DNA from: Desulfobulbus sp.
Lineage (GTDB): Bacteria; Desulfobacterota; Desulfobulbia; Desulfobulbales; Desulfobulbaceae
DNA length: 24,449 nucleotides
Assembly: GCA_017998195.1 (NCBI GenBank)
Contig: JAGODN010000003.1
Location: 1 to 24,449 of the forward strand
Direction of reading: 5' to 3'
Made by a program: the position numbers and the translations under genes
The notes under the pieces: generated by a model
What the model was told of the DNA's origin: nothing
Seen by the model: only the letters and a program-made list of their open reading frames with translations
Database searches by the model: none
Shown here: piece by piece, positions 14,316 through 23,713 of the stretch
Numbering within the stretch: position 1 is the stretch's first letter
Layout: every line of letters begins with the position of its first letter

Positions 14316-15667
14316 GATGATTCTCCTTGTGCGGATGCGGTTTGCTTGAGGGCTGCCGGCAGATCCTTGGCCGGCTGCACCCCCAGTGCTTTCAGTGCTT
14401 CGGTGCGGGCGATGATGTTGCCCTGGCCGGTGGCCAGGCGGTTTCTCGCGGTGTGCCAAGCCTGCTGAGCCTGGTTGAAACGGAGGCCGATCTCCTCGAA
14501 CGCTTCGGCGAAGCCAACAAGTTTATCATAAAGATTCCCGGCTTGTTTGGCAATGGCTAAACCATTGCGGTTCTGCTCGTCCGTCCGCCAGAGGTGATGA
14601 ATGGTGCGCAGAATGGCCAGCAGGGTGGAGGGGCCGGCCAGCACGACCTTGCGGTTCATGGCATGCACGAGAAGCTCGGGTTCCTGTTCCACGGCAAGCT
14701 GGAAGGCCCCCTCGACGGGGATGAACAGCAGGACGAAATCAAGCGAGCCAAAGCCGGTCAGCCGCTGGTACTGCTTGGACGAGAGCGAGGCGACATGTCG
14801 TTTGATCGAGTCGAGGTGCTGGCGGATGCAGGTTGCCCGCCCGGCTTCGTCCTCGGCCTGGTGAGCGTTGGCGAAGGCCTTGAGCGAGACCTTGGCATCG
14901 ATGATGATGGTCCGGTTTTCCGGCAGGTAGACGAGCGCGTCCGGCTGATAGGCGGCGCCGTCTTCACCCTTGAGGTGCACCTGCACGGCGAATTCCCTGC
15001 CGCTGCGCAGCCCCGAGGCCTCGAGCAGCCGGGTGAGCACCATCTCGCCCCACAATCCCTGCAGTTTGCTCTTGCCACGCAGGGCCTCGGCCAGGTTGGC
15101 GGCCTCGCTGCTCACCTGCCGGTTGAGTTCCTTGAGGTGGTGGATTTCCCGGAGCATGGTCACCCGGTCCCGCGCCTCGCGGTCCTGGATGTCCTCGACC
15201 CGTCGCTTGAACTCGGTCAGCTGATCGTGAAAGGGCCTGAGCAGGGCGTTCAGGGTGGATTCGTGCCGCCGGTTGAGGGTCGCCTCCCTGTCGTTCATGA
15301 TTTCCCCGGCCAGCAGCCGGAAATCCTGCTCGATCTGCCGGCGGGTCCGGTTCAGCAGCGTTTCCCGTTCCTCCACCTGCTGACGCATGACATTGCAGGC
15401 GGTCTGCAGGGAGGCGTTCTCGATGTCGATCTCCCGGCACTCCCTGGCCAGTTGGTTGCGCTCCTGGCGCAGCTGCTCGAGTTCCTCGCCGAGTTGACCG
15501 ACTGCCTTTTCCGCCTGTTCGAGGCGCAGGGCGAGGACCAGCCGGTGCCGCTGGCCGCGGCCGAAGAGGATAAGCAGGGGCAGGGCGAGCGTCAGCACGC
15601 CCGCTCCCAGGCCGACGGCCAGGCTGAGGGGGTGGAGCTGGTCGAGAAGAGGGAGAAGATCGCTCAC
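14312..15667 (-). CDS. rmuC: RmuC-family protein (DNA recombination limiting)
   Basis: A 451-aa protein of the RmuC family, which limits inversions at repeats in E. coli and is thought to act as a nuclease. A membrane helix at about residues 15-36 (AVGLGAGVLTLALPLLILF) is followed by a long coiled coil rich in Glu, Gln and Arg (about 40-150). The C-terminal catalytic-like domain starts GLWGEMVLTRLLEASGL and contains YQPDALVYLPENRTIIIDAK, a PD-(D/E)XK-like Asp and Asp-x-Lys arrangement. RTIHHLWRTDEQNRN is also family-like. The start at 15667 is GTG, with only a weak ribosome binding site. It is 27 bases after cbpM. Confidence 0.9.
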   Translation of the reverse strand: MSDLLPLLDQLHPLSLAVGLGAGVLTLALPLLILFGRGQRHRLVLALRLEQAEKAVGQLGEELEQLRQERNQLARECREIDIENASLQTACNVMRQQVEERETLLNRTRRQIEQDFRLLAGEIMNDREATLNRRHESTLNALLRPFHDQLTEFKRRVEDIQDREARDRVTMLREIHHLKELNRQVSSEAANLAEALRGKSKLQGLWGEMVLTRLLEASGLRSGREFAVQVHLKGEDGAAYQPDALVYLPENRTIIIDAKVSLKAFANAHQAEDEAGRATCIRQHLDSIKRHVASLSSKQYQRLTGFGSLDFVLLFIPVEGAFQLAVEQEPELLVHAMNRKVVLAGPSTLLAILRTIHHLWRTDEQNRNGLAIAKQAGNLYDKLVGFAEAFEEIGLRFNQAQQAWHTARNRLATGQGNIIARTEALKALGVQPAKDLPAALKQTASAQGESS

Positions 15668-15694
15668 GCGGGGCGGCGGAGGCGGGTGGCCGGG

Positions 15695-16003
15695 CTATCG
15701 GCGGACCCGGAGGAGGCGGCGCAGTTCCTCGAGTTCTTCGAGAAGGTCGAGCGCCAGGGCGCAGCCCGGCAGGTTGACGCGAAGATCGTGCTGCAGCCGG
15801 ACCGCGGTCTGCACCCGCTTGATGGCCACGCAGGTGAAGCGCCAGTCACCCGGGGAGAGACCTTCCGGGGTGAGGAGGCCCTCCTCGACCATCTCGTGGA
15901 TGACCTCCGCGGGAACACCGCACAGCCGGCACAGGTCGGCCAGGGTGCAGCGGGTGTCTTCGTTCAGGATCACGCCCTGGAGATACATGGTCTGCTCGGT
16001 CAT
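15695..16003 (-). CDS. cbpM: Chaperone modulator CbpM
   Basis: A 102-aa protein with a MerR-like winged-helix start: TLADLCRLCGVPAEVIHEMVEEGLLTPEG at about residues 18-46. A helical C-terminal half, ALALDLLEELEELRRLL, follows. In E. coli CbpM binds the J domain of CbpA and blocks its stimulation of DnaK. The size and the position directly after cbpA, with a one-base gap, make the assignment reliable. The open frame extends upstream to 16144 inside cbpA and is not used. Confidence 0.88.
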   Translation of the reverse strand: MTEQTMYLQGVILNEDTRCTLADLCRLCGVPAEVIHEMVEEGLLTPEGLSPGDWRFTCVAIKRVQTAVRLQHDLRVNLPGCALALDLLEELEELRRLLRVRR

Positions 16004-16004
16004 A

Positions 16005-16949
16005 TCAGCGCCCCATCGCAGCGCGCGGGTTGAACGGCAATTTTTCCGCCATGGTCCGGTACAGTTGCCGCTGTTCTTCGGTTTTCGCCTCGGGCACGAC
16101 GATCTGCAGGGTGACGATCTGGTCACCCTGATTTGCGCCGGCACACAGTCCCTTGCCCTTGAGGCGGAGCTTTTTGCCCCCCTGGGAGCCGGGTGGAATC
16201 TTCACCTGGACATCGCCGCCCAGGGTGGGCACGGTGAGCGTGGCGCCAAGCGCGGCCTCCCAGGGGGACACCGGCACGGTGAGGTGGATGTCGCGCTTAT
16301 CGGCATGGAACAGCGGGTCCCGGGCGAAGGCGATCTCCAGGTAGAGATCACCGGCCGGGCTGCCGCCGTAACCCGGCATGCCCTGACCCTCCAGGCGGAT
16401 GCGCTGGCCTTCGACGATGCCCTTGGGGATGGCCACATGCAGCCGGTGGGGGCTGGTGGTCACATGACCGGAGGGATCGACCACCGGCCGGGAGAGGGTG
16501 ATGGTCTGGCGGGCGCCGTGATAGGCGTCGGCCAGCGGGATGACGATCTTGGCGTGCTGATCCTCGCCCCGCATGCGGAAGGTCTGCTGCCGACGGCCGG
16601 TGGCGTGGTCGTGGCCGAACAGTGATTCGAAGAAATCGCTGAACCCGCTGGCATCGCCACCGGTGTAGCCGGCGCCGCGGAATTCGAAGCCTGCGTCCCA
16701 GTTGGGCGGCGGTTCGAAATGATCGCCGTTGCGCCAGTTGGCGCCGAACTTGTCATAGGCGGCCCGTTTCTCCGGATCCTTCAGCACCTCGTAGGCCTCG
16801 CCGGCGTCCTTGAACCTGGCCTCGGCGTCCTTTTCCTTGCTGACGTCGGGGTGGTATTTCCGCGCCAGTTTGCGGTAGGCCTGCTTGATCTGATCCTGGG
16901 TGGCGTCGCGGCCGATCCCCAATATTTGATAATAATCCTTGTATTCCAT
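16005..16949 (-). CDS. cbpA: CbpA-type DnaJ-family co-chaperone
   Basis: A 314-aa class-B J protein. The J domain spans about residues 1-70, with DYYQILGIGRDATQDQIKQA and the essential HPD at 33-35. A Gly/Phe-rich linker with GAGYTGGDASGFSDFFESLFG follows. The two C-terminal substrate domains contain RLHVAIPKGIVEGQRIRLEG and LGGDVQVKIPPGSQGGKKLR. There is no Cys-rich zinc finger, which separates it from DnaJ. It should deliver clients to DnaK. The gene heads the long minus-strand run and is divergent from the aroK-glgA gene. The ribosome binding site is weak. Confidence 0.93.
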   Translation of the reverse strand: MEYKDYYQILGIGRDATQDQIKQAYRKLARKYHPDVSKEKDAEARFKDAGEAYEVLKDPEKRAAYDKFGANWRNGDHFEPPPNWDAGFEFRGAGYTGGDASGFSDFFESLFGHDHATGRRQQTFRMRGEDQHAKIVIPLADAYHGARQTITLSRPVVDPSGHVTTSPHRLHVAIPKGIVEGQRIRLEGQGMPGYGGSPAGDLYLEIAFARDPLFHADKRDIHLTVPVSPWEAALGATLTVPTLGGDVQVKIPPGSQGGKKLRLKGKGLCAGANQGDQIVTLQIVVPEAKTEEQRQLYRTMAEKLPFNPRAAMGR

Positions 16950-16966
16950 GCTGTTGTCCGGGACAC

Positions 16967-16995
16967 TGGAAATATGACCAACTAAGTGTTACAGT
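16967..16995 (+). promoter_or_regulatory. Candidate promoter for the aroK-glgA gene
   Basis: TGGAAA (16967-16972), 17 bases, then TACAGT (16990-16995), preceded by TGT as an extended -10. Each hexamer matches consensus at four of six positions. It lies in the gap shared with the divergent cbpA. Confidence 0.4.
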
Positions 16996-17086
16996 AAGAT
17001 CAGTCAGTTAAAAAGCAAAGAAAAAAATGGCCCGCACGGCTTTGTGCTTGAAGACCAGCCGAGCTGTACTTATGGTACGCCGAATC

Positions 17087-19339
17087 ATGAAGGAAAATCC
17101 CCCAGTCATTGTCCTCACCGGATTCCGCGCCACCGGCAAGACCTCGGTCGGCCGGTTGCTCGCCGCCCGTCTCGGGTACACCTTTGTCGATGCCGATGCC
17201 GTGCTCTGTGAACGACTGGGCGGCAGTGTGGCCGAGATCGTCGCCCGTTCCGGCTGGGCCAGTTTTCGCCAGGCGGAGCGGGAATTGCTGCGCGAATCGC
17301 GGGCCATGGCGCGGACCGTGCTCGCCACCGGCGGTGGCGCCATCGAGCATGCGGCGGAGTGGCGCGGGTTGCGGGATCACGCCCTGGTCGTCTGGCTCGA
17401 GGCCGACGAGGCGACCATCCGGCGGCGCATGGCGGGCGATGCGCAGACCGCGGCGCAGCGGCCTTCGCTCACCGGGGATGCACCGGCGGACGAAATCGCC
17501 GCGCTGCTCGCCCGGCGCACGCCCCTGTATGCGGCCGGTGCGGATATCCGCCTGAACACCGCCGGTCGCACGCCGGAACAACTGGTCGAAGAACTGGCCG
17601 AAACGGTCATGGTGAAACAGGCCGCCCGCCGCATGGGCGGCCCCGGGGCGCAGGAGCCATCGGCTGAGGCACTGCCGCGAGGGAGAGAGAGCATGGGCGA
17701 AGACACGAGCAGCGCCATCCGCTCGGTGTGGCTGGTGACGCGGGAGTACGAAGGGTTGGCCGGCGCCGGCGGTGTCAAGGATGTCTGCCGGCAACTGGCC
17801 GAGTCGCTCGTGGCGCACGCCGGGTGCGCGGTGCGGGTGGTGCTCCCCCGCTACGGTTTTGTCGATGCCGCCCACCTCGGCTTCACTGCCGTGGACCTCG
17901 GCGACGGGGGCGGACGCATCGGCGGACGGCGGTTCGACCACGTCTTCGAGATCGACATGCACTACGCCGGCGAAGAGCGGCGGGAGCGGGTCGCCTTCTG
18001 GCAGGTGACGATCAACGGGGTGCAGATATTCCTGGTGGAGGCGGACCGCTTCGCCACCAAGCGCGGCGTGTACACCTACACCGAGGAGGATGAGTTGGAG
18101 GTGGCCTGGCAGCGGGCCGGCGGCGGCCATTTCGACTACTTCGCCATGAACGTGCTGTTGCAGAAGGCCGCCCTGGACCTGATGATCCTGCTCGAGGAGC
18201 GGCCGGATGTGGTGCATTGCCACGACGGCCACGCGGCCATCCTGCCCGCGATGATGCGCGAGAATGCCGGCTGGCGCACCTATTTCCGGCGGACCGGGGC
18301 GGTGGTCACGGTCCACAATGCCGGCCAGGGCTACCATCAGGAGGTGGACGACCTGGAATTCGCCCGCGCCGTCACCGGCCTGCCGGAACGGCTGATCCTG
18401 TCCAGCCGGCTGGGCGGCAGTTTCGACCCCTTCCTGGCCGCCTCACCCTATGCGGTCCTGAACACGGTCAGCGAGAACTACGGCCGGGAATTGCAGGAGA
18501 CGCCCGACGATGCCCGCACCGGCTGGCTCGGTCATGCGCTGCTCGACCGCGGGGTACACCTGGCCGGCATCACCAACGGCATCGATCCGGCCTCGTTCGA
18601 CCCCTCCCGTCCGGAGCCGCTGGGGCTGGCCGCGGCCTTCGATGTCGGCCGGGGTGAGCTGGCCGGCAAGAGGGTCTGCAAAGAGGCCCTGCTGCGGCGG
18701 ATCGGCGCCGGTGGGCCGTGGGAACGGGTCAAGCAGTTCGGCGCGCTCCCCGCCGAGGCGGACCCGCCACTGTTCACCTTCATCGGCCGACTGACCGCCC
18801 AGAAAGGGGTGGACATCCTCATCCGGGCCATTGGCGACCTGCTGCCCCTGGAACCCTCGGCGCGCTTTCTCGTCTTCGGTTCCGGCGCCCCGGAACTGGA
18901 ACAGCAGCTGGAATCGCTGACCGCCTCGGATCTCGGCCTCGACCGGGTCTGTTTCCTGCGGGGATTCGCTCCGCTCCTGGCCAACAGCATTTACGCGGCG
19001 GGCGATTTTTTTCTCATCCCCTCCCGCTACGAGCCCTGCGGCCTGACCGACTACATCGCCCAGCTGCTCGGCAATCTGCCGATAGTCCACCGGGTCGGCG
19101 GGCTGGTCAAGGTCATTGACGGCGAGACCGGGTTTGCCTATGACGAGAACACGCCGGAGGCCCTGGCCCTGGCCATGGGCCGGGCGCTGACCACCTATGC
19201 GGACGACCCCGGGGCGATCGGCGCCATGCAGGTGGCCGCGGTCGAGCGCATTGCCCGACTGCACACCTGGGAAAAGGTGATGCATGATTATCTGCTCCTC
19301 TACCGCCAGGCGCGCAGACTGCACCCAATCGGCCGCTGA
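17087..19339 (+). CDS. Bifunctional shikimate kinase - glycogen synthase (GT5) fusion
   Basis: One frame of about 750 aa with two enzymes. Residues 1-176 are a shikimate kinase: Walker A GFRATGKTS (12-20), DAD at 35-37, FR at 60-61, TGGGAIEHA, lid RPSLTG, and RRTPLYAAGAD. Residues 203-750 are a GT5 glycogen synthase: HCHDGH (377-382), VTVHNAGQGYHQEV, NGIDPASFDP, RLTAQKG with Arg568 and Lys573, and EPCGL with Glu649. The usual N-terminal KxGGL reads GAGGV here, losing the Lys that contacts ADP-glucose. A Gly/Pro/Ala linker joins the domains with no stop. An SD-like GAGGGAG precedes an in-frame ATG at 17693, so a separate synthase may also be made. The first start is uncertain: 17027, 17072 and 17087 are possible, none with a strong SD. 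Confidence 0.85.
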   Translation: MKENPPVIVLTGFRATGKTSVGRLLAARLGYTFVDADAVLCERLGGSVAEIVARSGWASFRQAERELLRESRAMARTVLATGGGAIEHAAEWRGLRDHALVVWLEADEATIRRRMAGDAQTAAQRPSLTGDAPADEIAALLARRTPLYAAGADIRLNTAGRTPEQLVEELAETVMVKQAARRMGGPGAQEPSAEALPRGRESMGEDTSSAIRSVWLVTREYEGLAGAGGVKDVCRQLAESLVAHAGCAVRVVLPRYGFVDAAHLGFTAVDLGDGGGRIGGRRFDHVFEIDMHYAGEERRERVAFWQVTINGVQIFLVEADRFATKRGVYTYTEEDELEVAWQRAGGGHFDYFAMNVLLQKAALDLMILLEERPDVVHCHDGHAAILPAMMRENAGWRTYFRRTGAVVTVHNAGQGYHQEVDDLEFARAVTGLPERLILSSRLGGSFDPFLAASPYAVLNTVSENYGRELQETPDDARTGWLGHALLDRGVHLAGITNGIDPASFDPSRPEPLGLAAAFDVGRGELAGKRVCKEALLRRIGAGGPWERVKQFGALPAEADPPLFTFIGRLTAQKGVDILIRAIGDLLPLEPSARFLVFGSGAPELEQQLESLTASDLGLDRVCFLRGFAPLLANSIYAAGDFFLIPSRYEPCGLTDYIAQLLGNLPIVHRVGGLVKVIDGETGFAYDENTPEALALAMGRALTTYADDPGAIGAMQVAAVERIARLHTWEKVMHDYLLLYRQARRLHPIGR
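17679..17695 (+). promoter_or_regulatory. Internal ribosome binding site and ATG for the glycogen synthase part
   Basis: GAGGGAG (17679-17685) lies 7 bases before an in-frame ATG (17693-17695), exactly at the shikimate kinase/glycogen synthase boundary. It is a better SD than any before the upstream candidate starts. Confidence 0.55.
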
Positions 19340-20204
19340 GCCCGGCGGCTGCTCCTCGCCGGTGCGCACCGGTGACTGGTTCGCCGGCCGCCGGGATCAT
19401 TTCGTCCGTCAGGCGGTCGGCGATTTTTTTCACCTCGCCAGCCGCTTCAGCGAGCTCTACGCCGGTTGGCGCATTCGTCCCGCAGCCGCTGCGCCGTGCG
19501 GTGAAGACGCCTCGACGCGACTGCAGGAGCGGCTGGCGGCCATGGTGGGGACCGAACGGGACAACGGTCCGCTCTGGCGGTTGAAGGATCTCTGCCACCG
19601 CATCTGGCCGCAAGAGCGGCGGGCCGAGCATGTGCGCGGCGCTCTCGTGGACTGGCTGATCGGCTCGCTGTTCCACGAGGCGATGAAACTCAAGGAAGAT
19701 CTCTACCTGCTCGCGGCCTACACGCCGGCCGCGGCCGCCCTCGGCGGCTTCACCGACCGGGATGCGGGACGTGCGGACCCGGCCATTGCGCGCCTGGTCG
19801 ACATTCGTGCCATGGTCGGGCGCATTGCCGGCAACGTGGACGGGCAGATGGAGCGCATCGGCGTTCTGTTCGCGCAGACCACCATCCTGCTGCGCACGAT
19901 GCTGCCCGAACTGGCCACCAACCCGCTGGTGCTCCGCCTGCTCCTGGAGATGGAGGAAGCGGTGGCGGAATTTTGGGGCGAGTCGCTGGAGGACCTGTTT
20001 GCCGATACCTTCGGCGGGAGTCCCGCGGTCGGTTTCTGCCTGATCGGGTCCAGCTACCTGCGGGGCCAGTGGTACCGGCAGGCGCTTACTGCCTACCGGC
20101 GGGCACTTGCCTGTGACCGGGCGTGTGCTGAGGCGATTGTCAGGGCGGCCCGCATCGAGGCGATTCTTCGGGAATTGCCCGGGCATCGGCTGCCGGTGCA
20201 GTGA
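19284..20204 (+). CDS. Uncharacterised helical protein overlapping the glycogen synthase end
   Basis: A protein of up to 306 aa with no family I recognise. It is mostly alpha-helical and has no signal peptide or membrane helix. The conserved-looking core starts about residue 31, DWFAGRRDHFVRQAVGDFFH. The region EDLYLLAAYTPAAAALGGF and the helices around residues 185-230 are hydrophobic. The C-terminus, GSSYLRGQWYRQALTAYRRA and onward, resembles a single TPR repeat. The ATG at 19284 has AAGGTG upstream and overlaps the glycogen synthase by 56 bases; a GTG at 19362 is the alternative and has no SD. Its position suggests a role linked to glycogen synthesis, but no function can be assigned. Confidence 0.65.
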   Translation: MIICSSTARRADCTQSAAEPGGCSSPVRTGDWFAGRRDHFVRQAVGDFFHLASRFSELYAGWRIRPAAAAPCGEDASTRLQERLAAMVGTERDNGPLWRLKDLCHRIWPQERRAEHVRGALVDWLIGSLFHEAMKLKEDLYLLAAYTPAAAALGGFTDRDAGRADPAIARLVDIRAMVGRIAGNVDGQMERIGVLFAQTTILLRTMLPELATNPLVLRLLLEMEEAVAEFWGESLEDLFADTFGGSPAVGFCLIGSSYLRGQWYRQALTAYRRALACDRACAEAIVRAARIEAILRELPGHRLPVQ

Positions 20205-20257
20205 CACTCTGAAAACAATCTCAACGTAGAGACCAACGTAAACAAGGAGTAACAGGC

Positions 20258-21262
20258 ATGACCATTAAAGTGGGAATTAACGGGTTCGGCAGGATCGGCA
20301 GGAACATCTTCAGGGCCCTGGCCAAGGATCCTGCCTTTGCCGACATCGAAATCGTGGGCATCAACGACCTGACCGATGTCAAGACCATCGCCCATCTGCT
20401 CAAGTACGATTCCATCATGGGGGTTTCACCGCAGGAGATCGCAGCCGGCGACAACGCCATCGTGGTCGACGGCAGAACCATTCCGATCACCAGCCATCGC
20501 AAGCCCAGCGAGATTCCCTGGGCCCAGGTCGGAGCCGAGTACGTGCTCGAATGCACCGGCCTGTTCACTGACATGGAATCGGCCAAGGCGCACATCGACG
20601 CCGGCGCGGCCAAGGTGATCATCTCCGCGCCTGCCAAGGGCGAGGTCAAGACCATCGTTATGGGTGTGAACGAGGAGGAATACGATCCGACCGAGCACCA
20701 CGTGGTTTCCAACGCCTCGTGCACGACCAACTGTCTGGCGCCGGTGGCCCAGGTCATCCTTAACAACTTCGGTATCAAAAAAGGGTTGATGACCACCGTG
20801 CACGCCTACACCGGTGACCAGCGGCTGCTCGATTTTCCCCATTCGGACCTGCGCCGGGCGCGGGCCGCGGCCCTCTCCATGGTGCCGACCAAGACCGGCG
20901 CCGCCGCCGCCGTCGCCCTGGTCATACCGGAATTGAAGAACAAATTTGACGGACTGGCCGTGCGCGTGCCCACCCCGGACGTTTCCCTGGTCGACGTGGT
21001 CATCGAGGTGGAGCGCGAGACCACCGTGCCGGAGGTGAACAAGGCCCTGGCCGCGGCGGCCAACCGGTACCTGCGCTACACCGAAGAGCCGCTCGTTTCC
21101 ATCGACTTCCAGGGCGACCCGCATTCCTCCATCGTCGACGGCCTGTGTACCCGGGTGCTCGGCACCTCGGTGAAGATCATGAGCTGGTATGACAACGAAT
21201 GGGGCTATTCCAACCGCATGCTCGACCTGGTCCTGCACATGGAGGCGCACAAGCTGATCTGA
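20258..21262 (+). CDS. gap: Glyceraldehyde-3-phosphate dehydrogenase, type I
   Basis: A 334-aa enzyme of normal length, which oxidises glyceraldehyde-3-phosphate to 1,3-bisphosphoglycerate. The Rossmann start INGFGRIGRNIFRA (7-20) is followed by GINDLTD; the Asp there indicates NAD rather than NADP. The active site SNASCTTNC has the catalytic Cys155, with His182 in TTVHAYTGDQ. SWYDNEWGYSNRM near the end is typical of type I. AAGGAG at good spacing supports the ATG at 20258. Two AACGTA copies (20223 and 20235, approximately) lie in the 53-base gap upstream, and no clear promoter was seen there. It may be co-transcribed with the glgA genes. Confidence 0.96.
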   Translation: MTIKVGINGFGRIGRNIFRALAKDPAFADIEIVGINDLTDVKTIAHLLKYDSIMGVSPQEIAAGDNAIVVDGRTIPITSHRKPSEIPWAQVGAEYVLECTGLFTDMESAKAHIDAGAAKVIISAPAKGEVKTIVMGVNEEEYDPTEHHVVSNASCTTNCLAPVAQVILNNFGIKKGLMTTVHAYTGDQRLLDFPHSDLRRARAAALSMVPTKTGAAAAVALVIPELKNKFDGLAVRVPTPDVSLVDVVIEVERETTVPEVNKALAAAANRYLRYTEEPLVSIDFQGDPHSSIVDGLCTRVLGTSVKIMSWYDNEWGYSNRMLDLVLHMEAHKLI

Positions 21263-21287
21263 GCGCAGGGTGCAGAGACACCAGGAC

Positions 21288-21320
21288 GGACAGGCCCCGG
21301 GAGAGTACCCGGGCCTGTCC
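21288..21320 (+). terminator. Candidate terminator hairpin after gap
   Basis: A 13-bp GC-rich stem (21288-21301 with 21308-21320, one bulged C) and a six-base loop. It is followed by TGTT rather than a T run, so it is only a weak intrinsic terminator on this strand. Confidence 0.5.
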
Positions 21321-21344
21321 TGTTCGGCCCGCGACCATGGCACG

Positions 21345-21407
21345 AAAAAAAACCGGGTTGCTTCGGTCAGTCCCTGAAGCCAGGGGATGACCGGAGCAAC
21401 CCGGTTT
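21345..21407 (-). terminator. Long intrinsic terminator of the zinc-ribbon gene
   Basis: A 26-position stem (21350-21375 with 21382-21407) with two G-U pairs and one mismatch, and a six-base loop. On the minus strand it is followed by eight Ts (21345-21352). It also lies in the convergent gap after gap. Confidence 0.85.
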
Positions 21408-21457
21408 GTGTACACAGGCGCATCCGCCGGAAAAACCGGCGCGGGGCATGCTGACCG

Positions 21458-21628
21458 TCAGTCTTCGATGTATCCTTTCCCCTTGCAGGTCGGGCACTTC
21501 TGATCAGGGGTGCATACCTGACCATCTTCGTTCTTCCCCTGCCACTCGCTGCTGGTTTCGCACACGCCTTCGATAACTTTTTTCCCCATGCAGGTCGGGC
21601 AGACGGTTTGTTTTTTTTCCTGAGCCAT
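21458..21628 (-). CDS. Small double zinc-ribbon protein (DnaJ-type CxxCxGK motifs)
   Basis: A 56-aa protein. It has two Cys pairs of the DnaJ zinc-finger type: CPTCMGKK (residues 10-17) and CPTCKGKG (45-52), with extra Cys at 23 and 39. The middle, ETSSEWQGKNEDGQVC, is polar. An excellent AGGAGG precedes the ATG at 21628. It has its own candidate promoter and a strong terminator, so it is a monocistronic unit. Four Cys from the two CxxC pairs would suffice to bind one zinc, as in a half DnaJ finger without J domain. A DnaK-related, RNA-binding or redox role is possible; none can be assigned. Confidence 0.85.
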   Translation of the reverse strand: MAQEKKQTVCPTCMGKKVIEGVCETSSEWQGKNEDGQVCTPDQKCPTCKGKGYIED

Positions 21629-21674
21629 GGCAACCTCCTGTTAGATTAGAAACCAAAAATAGGACAATGGGATC

Positions 21675-21702
21675 ACTATAAATCAATATCTGAAAAAATC
21701 AA
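21675..21702 (-). promoter_or_regulatory. Candidate promoter for the zinc-ribbon gene
   Basis: On the minus strand TTGATT (21697-21702), 16 bases, then TATAGT (21675-21680), in an AT-rich patch unlike the surrounding DNA. The leader would be about 40 bases. Confidence 0.6.
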
Positions 21703-21754
21703 CGAGTTCGGCGACAGCCCGATTGGTTTCAGGATGCGTGGCCGCAGTTCGGCA

Positions 21755-21773
21755 GGCGGTCGGCCGGACCGCC
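21755..21773 (-). terminator. Possible GC-rich hairpin after aspS
   Basis: A perfect 7-bp stem, GGCGGTC with GACCGCC, and a five-base loop, 42 bases past the aspS stop. No T run follows, so termination here is uncertain. Confidence 0.25.
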
Positions 21774-21814
21774 CGCGCGATGGCGCCAGCCGGACCACCG
21801 TCCGGACGAACTGC

Positions 21815-23602
<1,788 letters not shown>

Positions 23603-23618
23603 GTCTGTTCTCCGATAG

Positions 23619-23640
23619 AAAAAAGGGCCGGCCAGCCGGC
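23619..23640 (-). terminator. Hairpin plus T run in the aspS leader
   Basis: On the minus strand GCCGG/CCGGC (23636-23640 with 23627-23631, loop CTGG) is followed by two bases and six Ts (23619-23624), ending 16 bases before the aspS ATG. It may terminate or attenuate transcription from hisS. Confidence 0.4.
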
Positions 23641-23713
23641 AGGCGGACCGGTCAGGGTCGTTCGTGTCCCGGCAGCGCGTCCGGCGGGCGGCTGTGGACG
23701 GGCGGTTGGGTGG

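Noticed and set aside
14594..16033. A 479-codon open frame on the plus strand
   Set aside because: It is antisense to rmuC and cbpM, both of which have clear family motifs.
17000..18337. A 445-codon open frame on the minus strand
   Set aside because: It is the shadow of the shikimate kinase-glycogen synthase gene and has no SD or domain.
20205..20257. A promoter directly before gap
   Set aside because: A GTGACA resembles a -35 box, but no -10 element lies at a suitable distance; only the AACGTA direct repeat was noted.
21367..21633. An 88-codon minus-strand frame over the zinc-ribbon gene
   Set aside because: It lies in the wrong frame. The 56-aa frame from 21628 has the AGGAGG, the Cys pairs and a stop just before the terminator.
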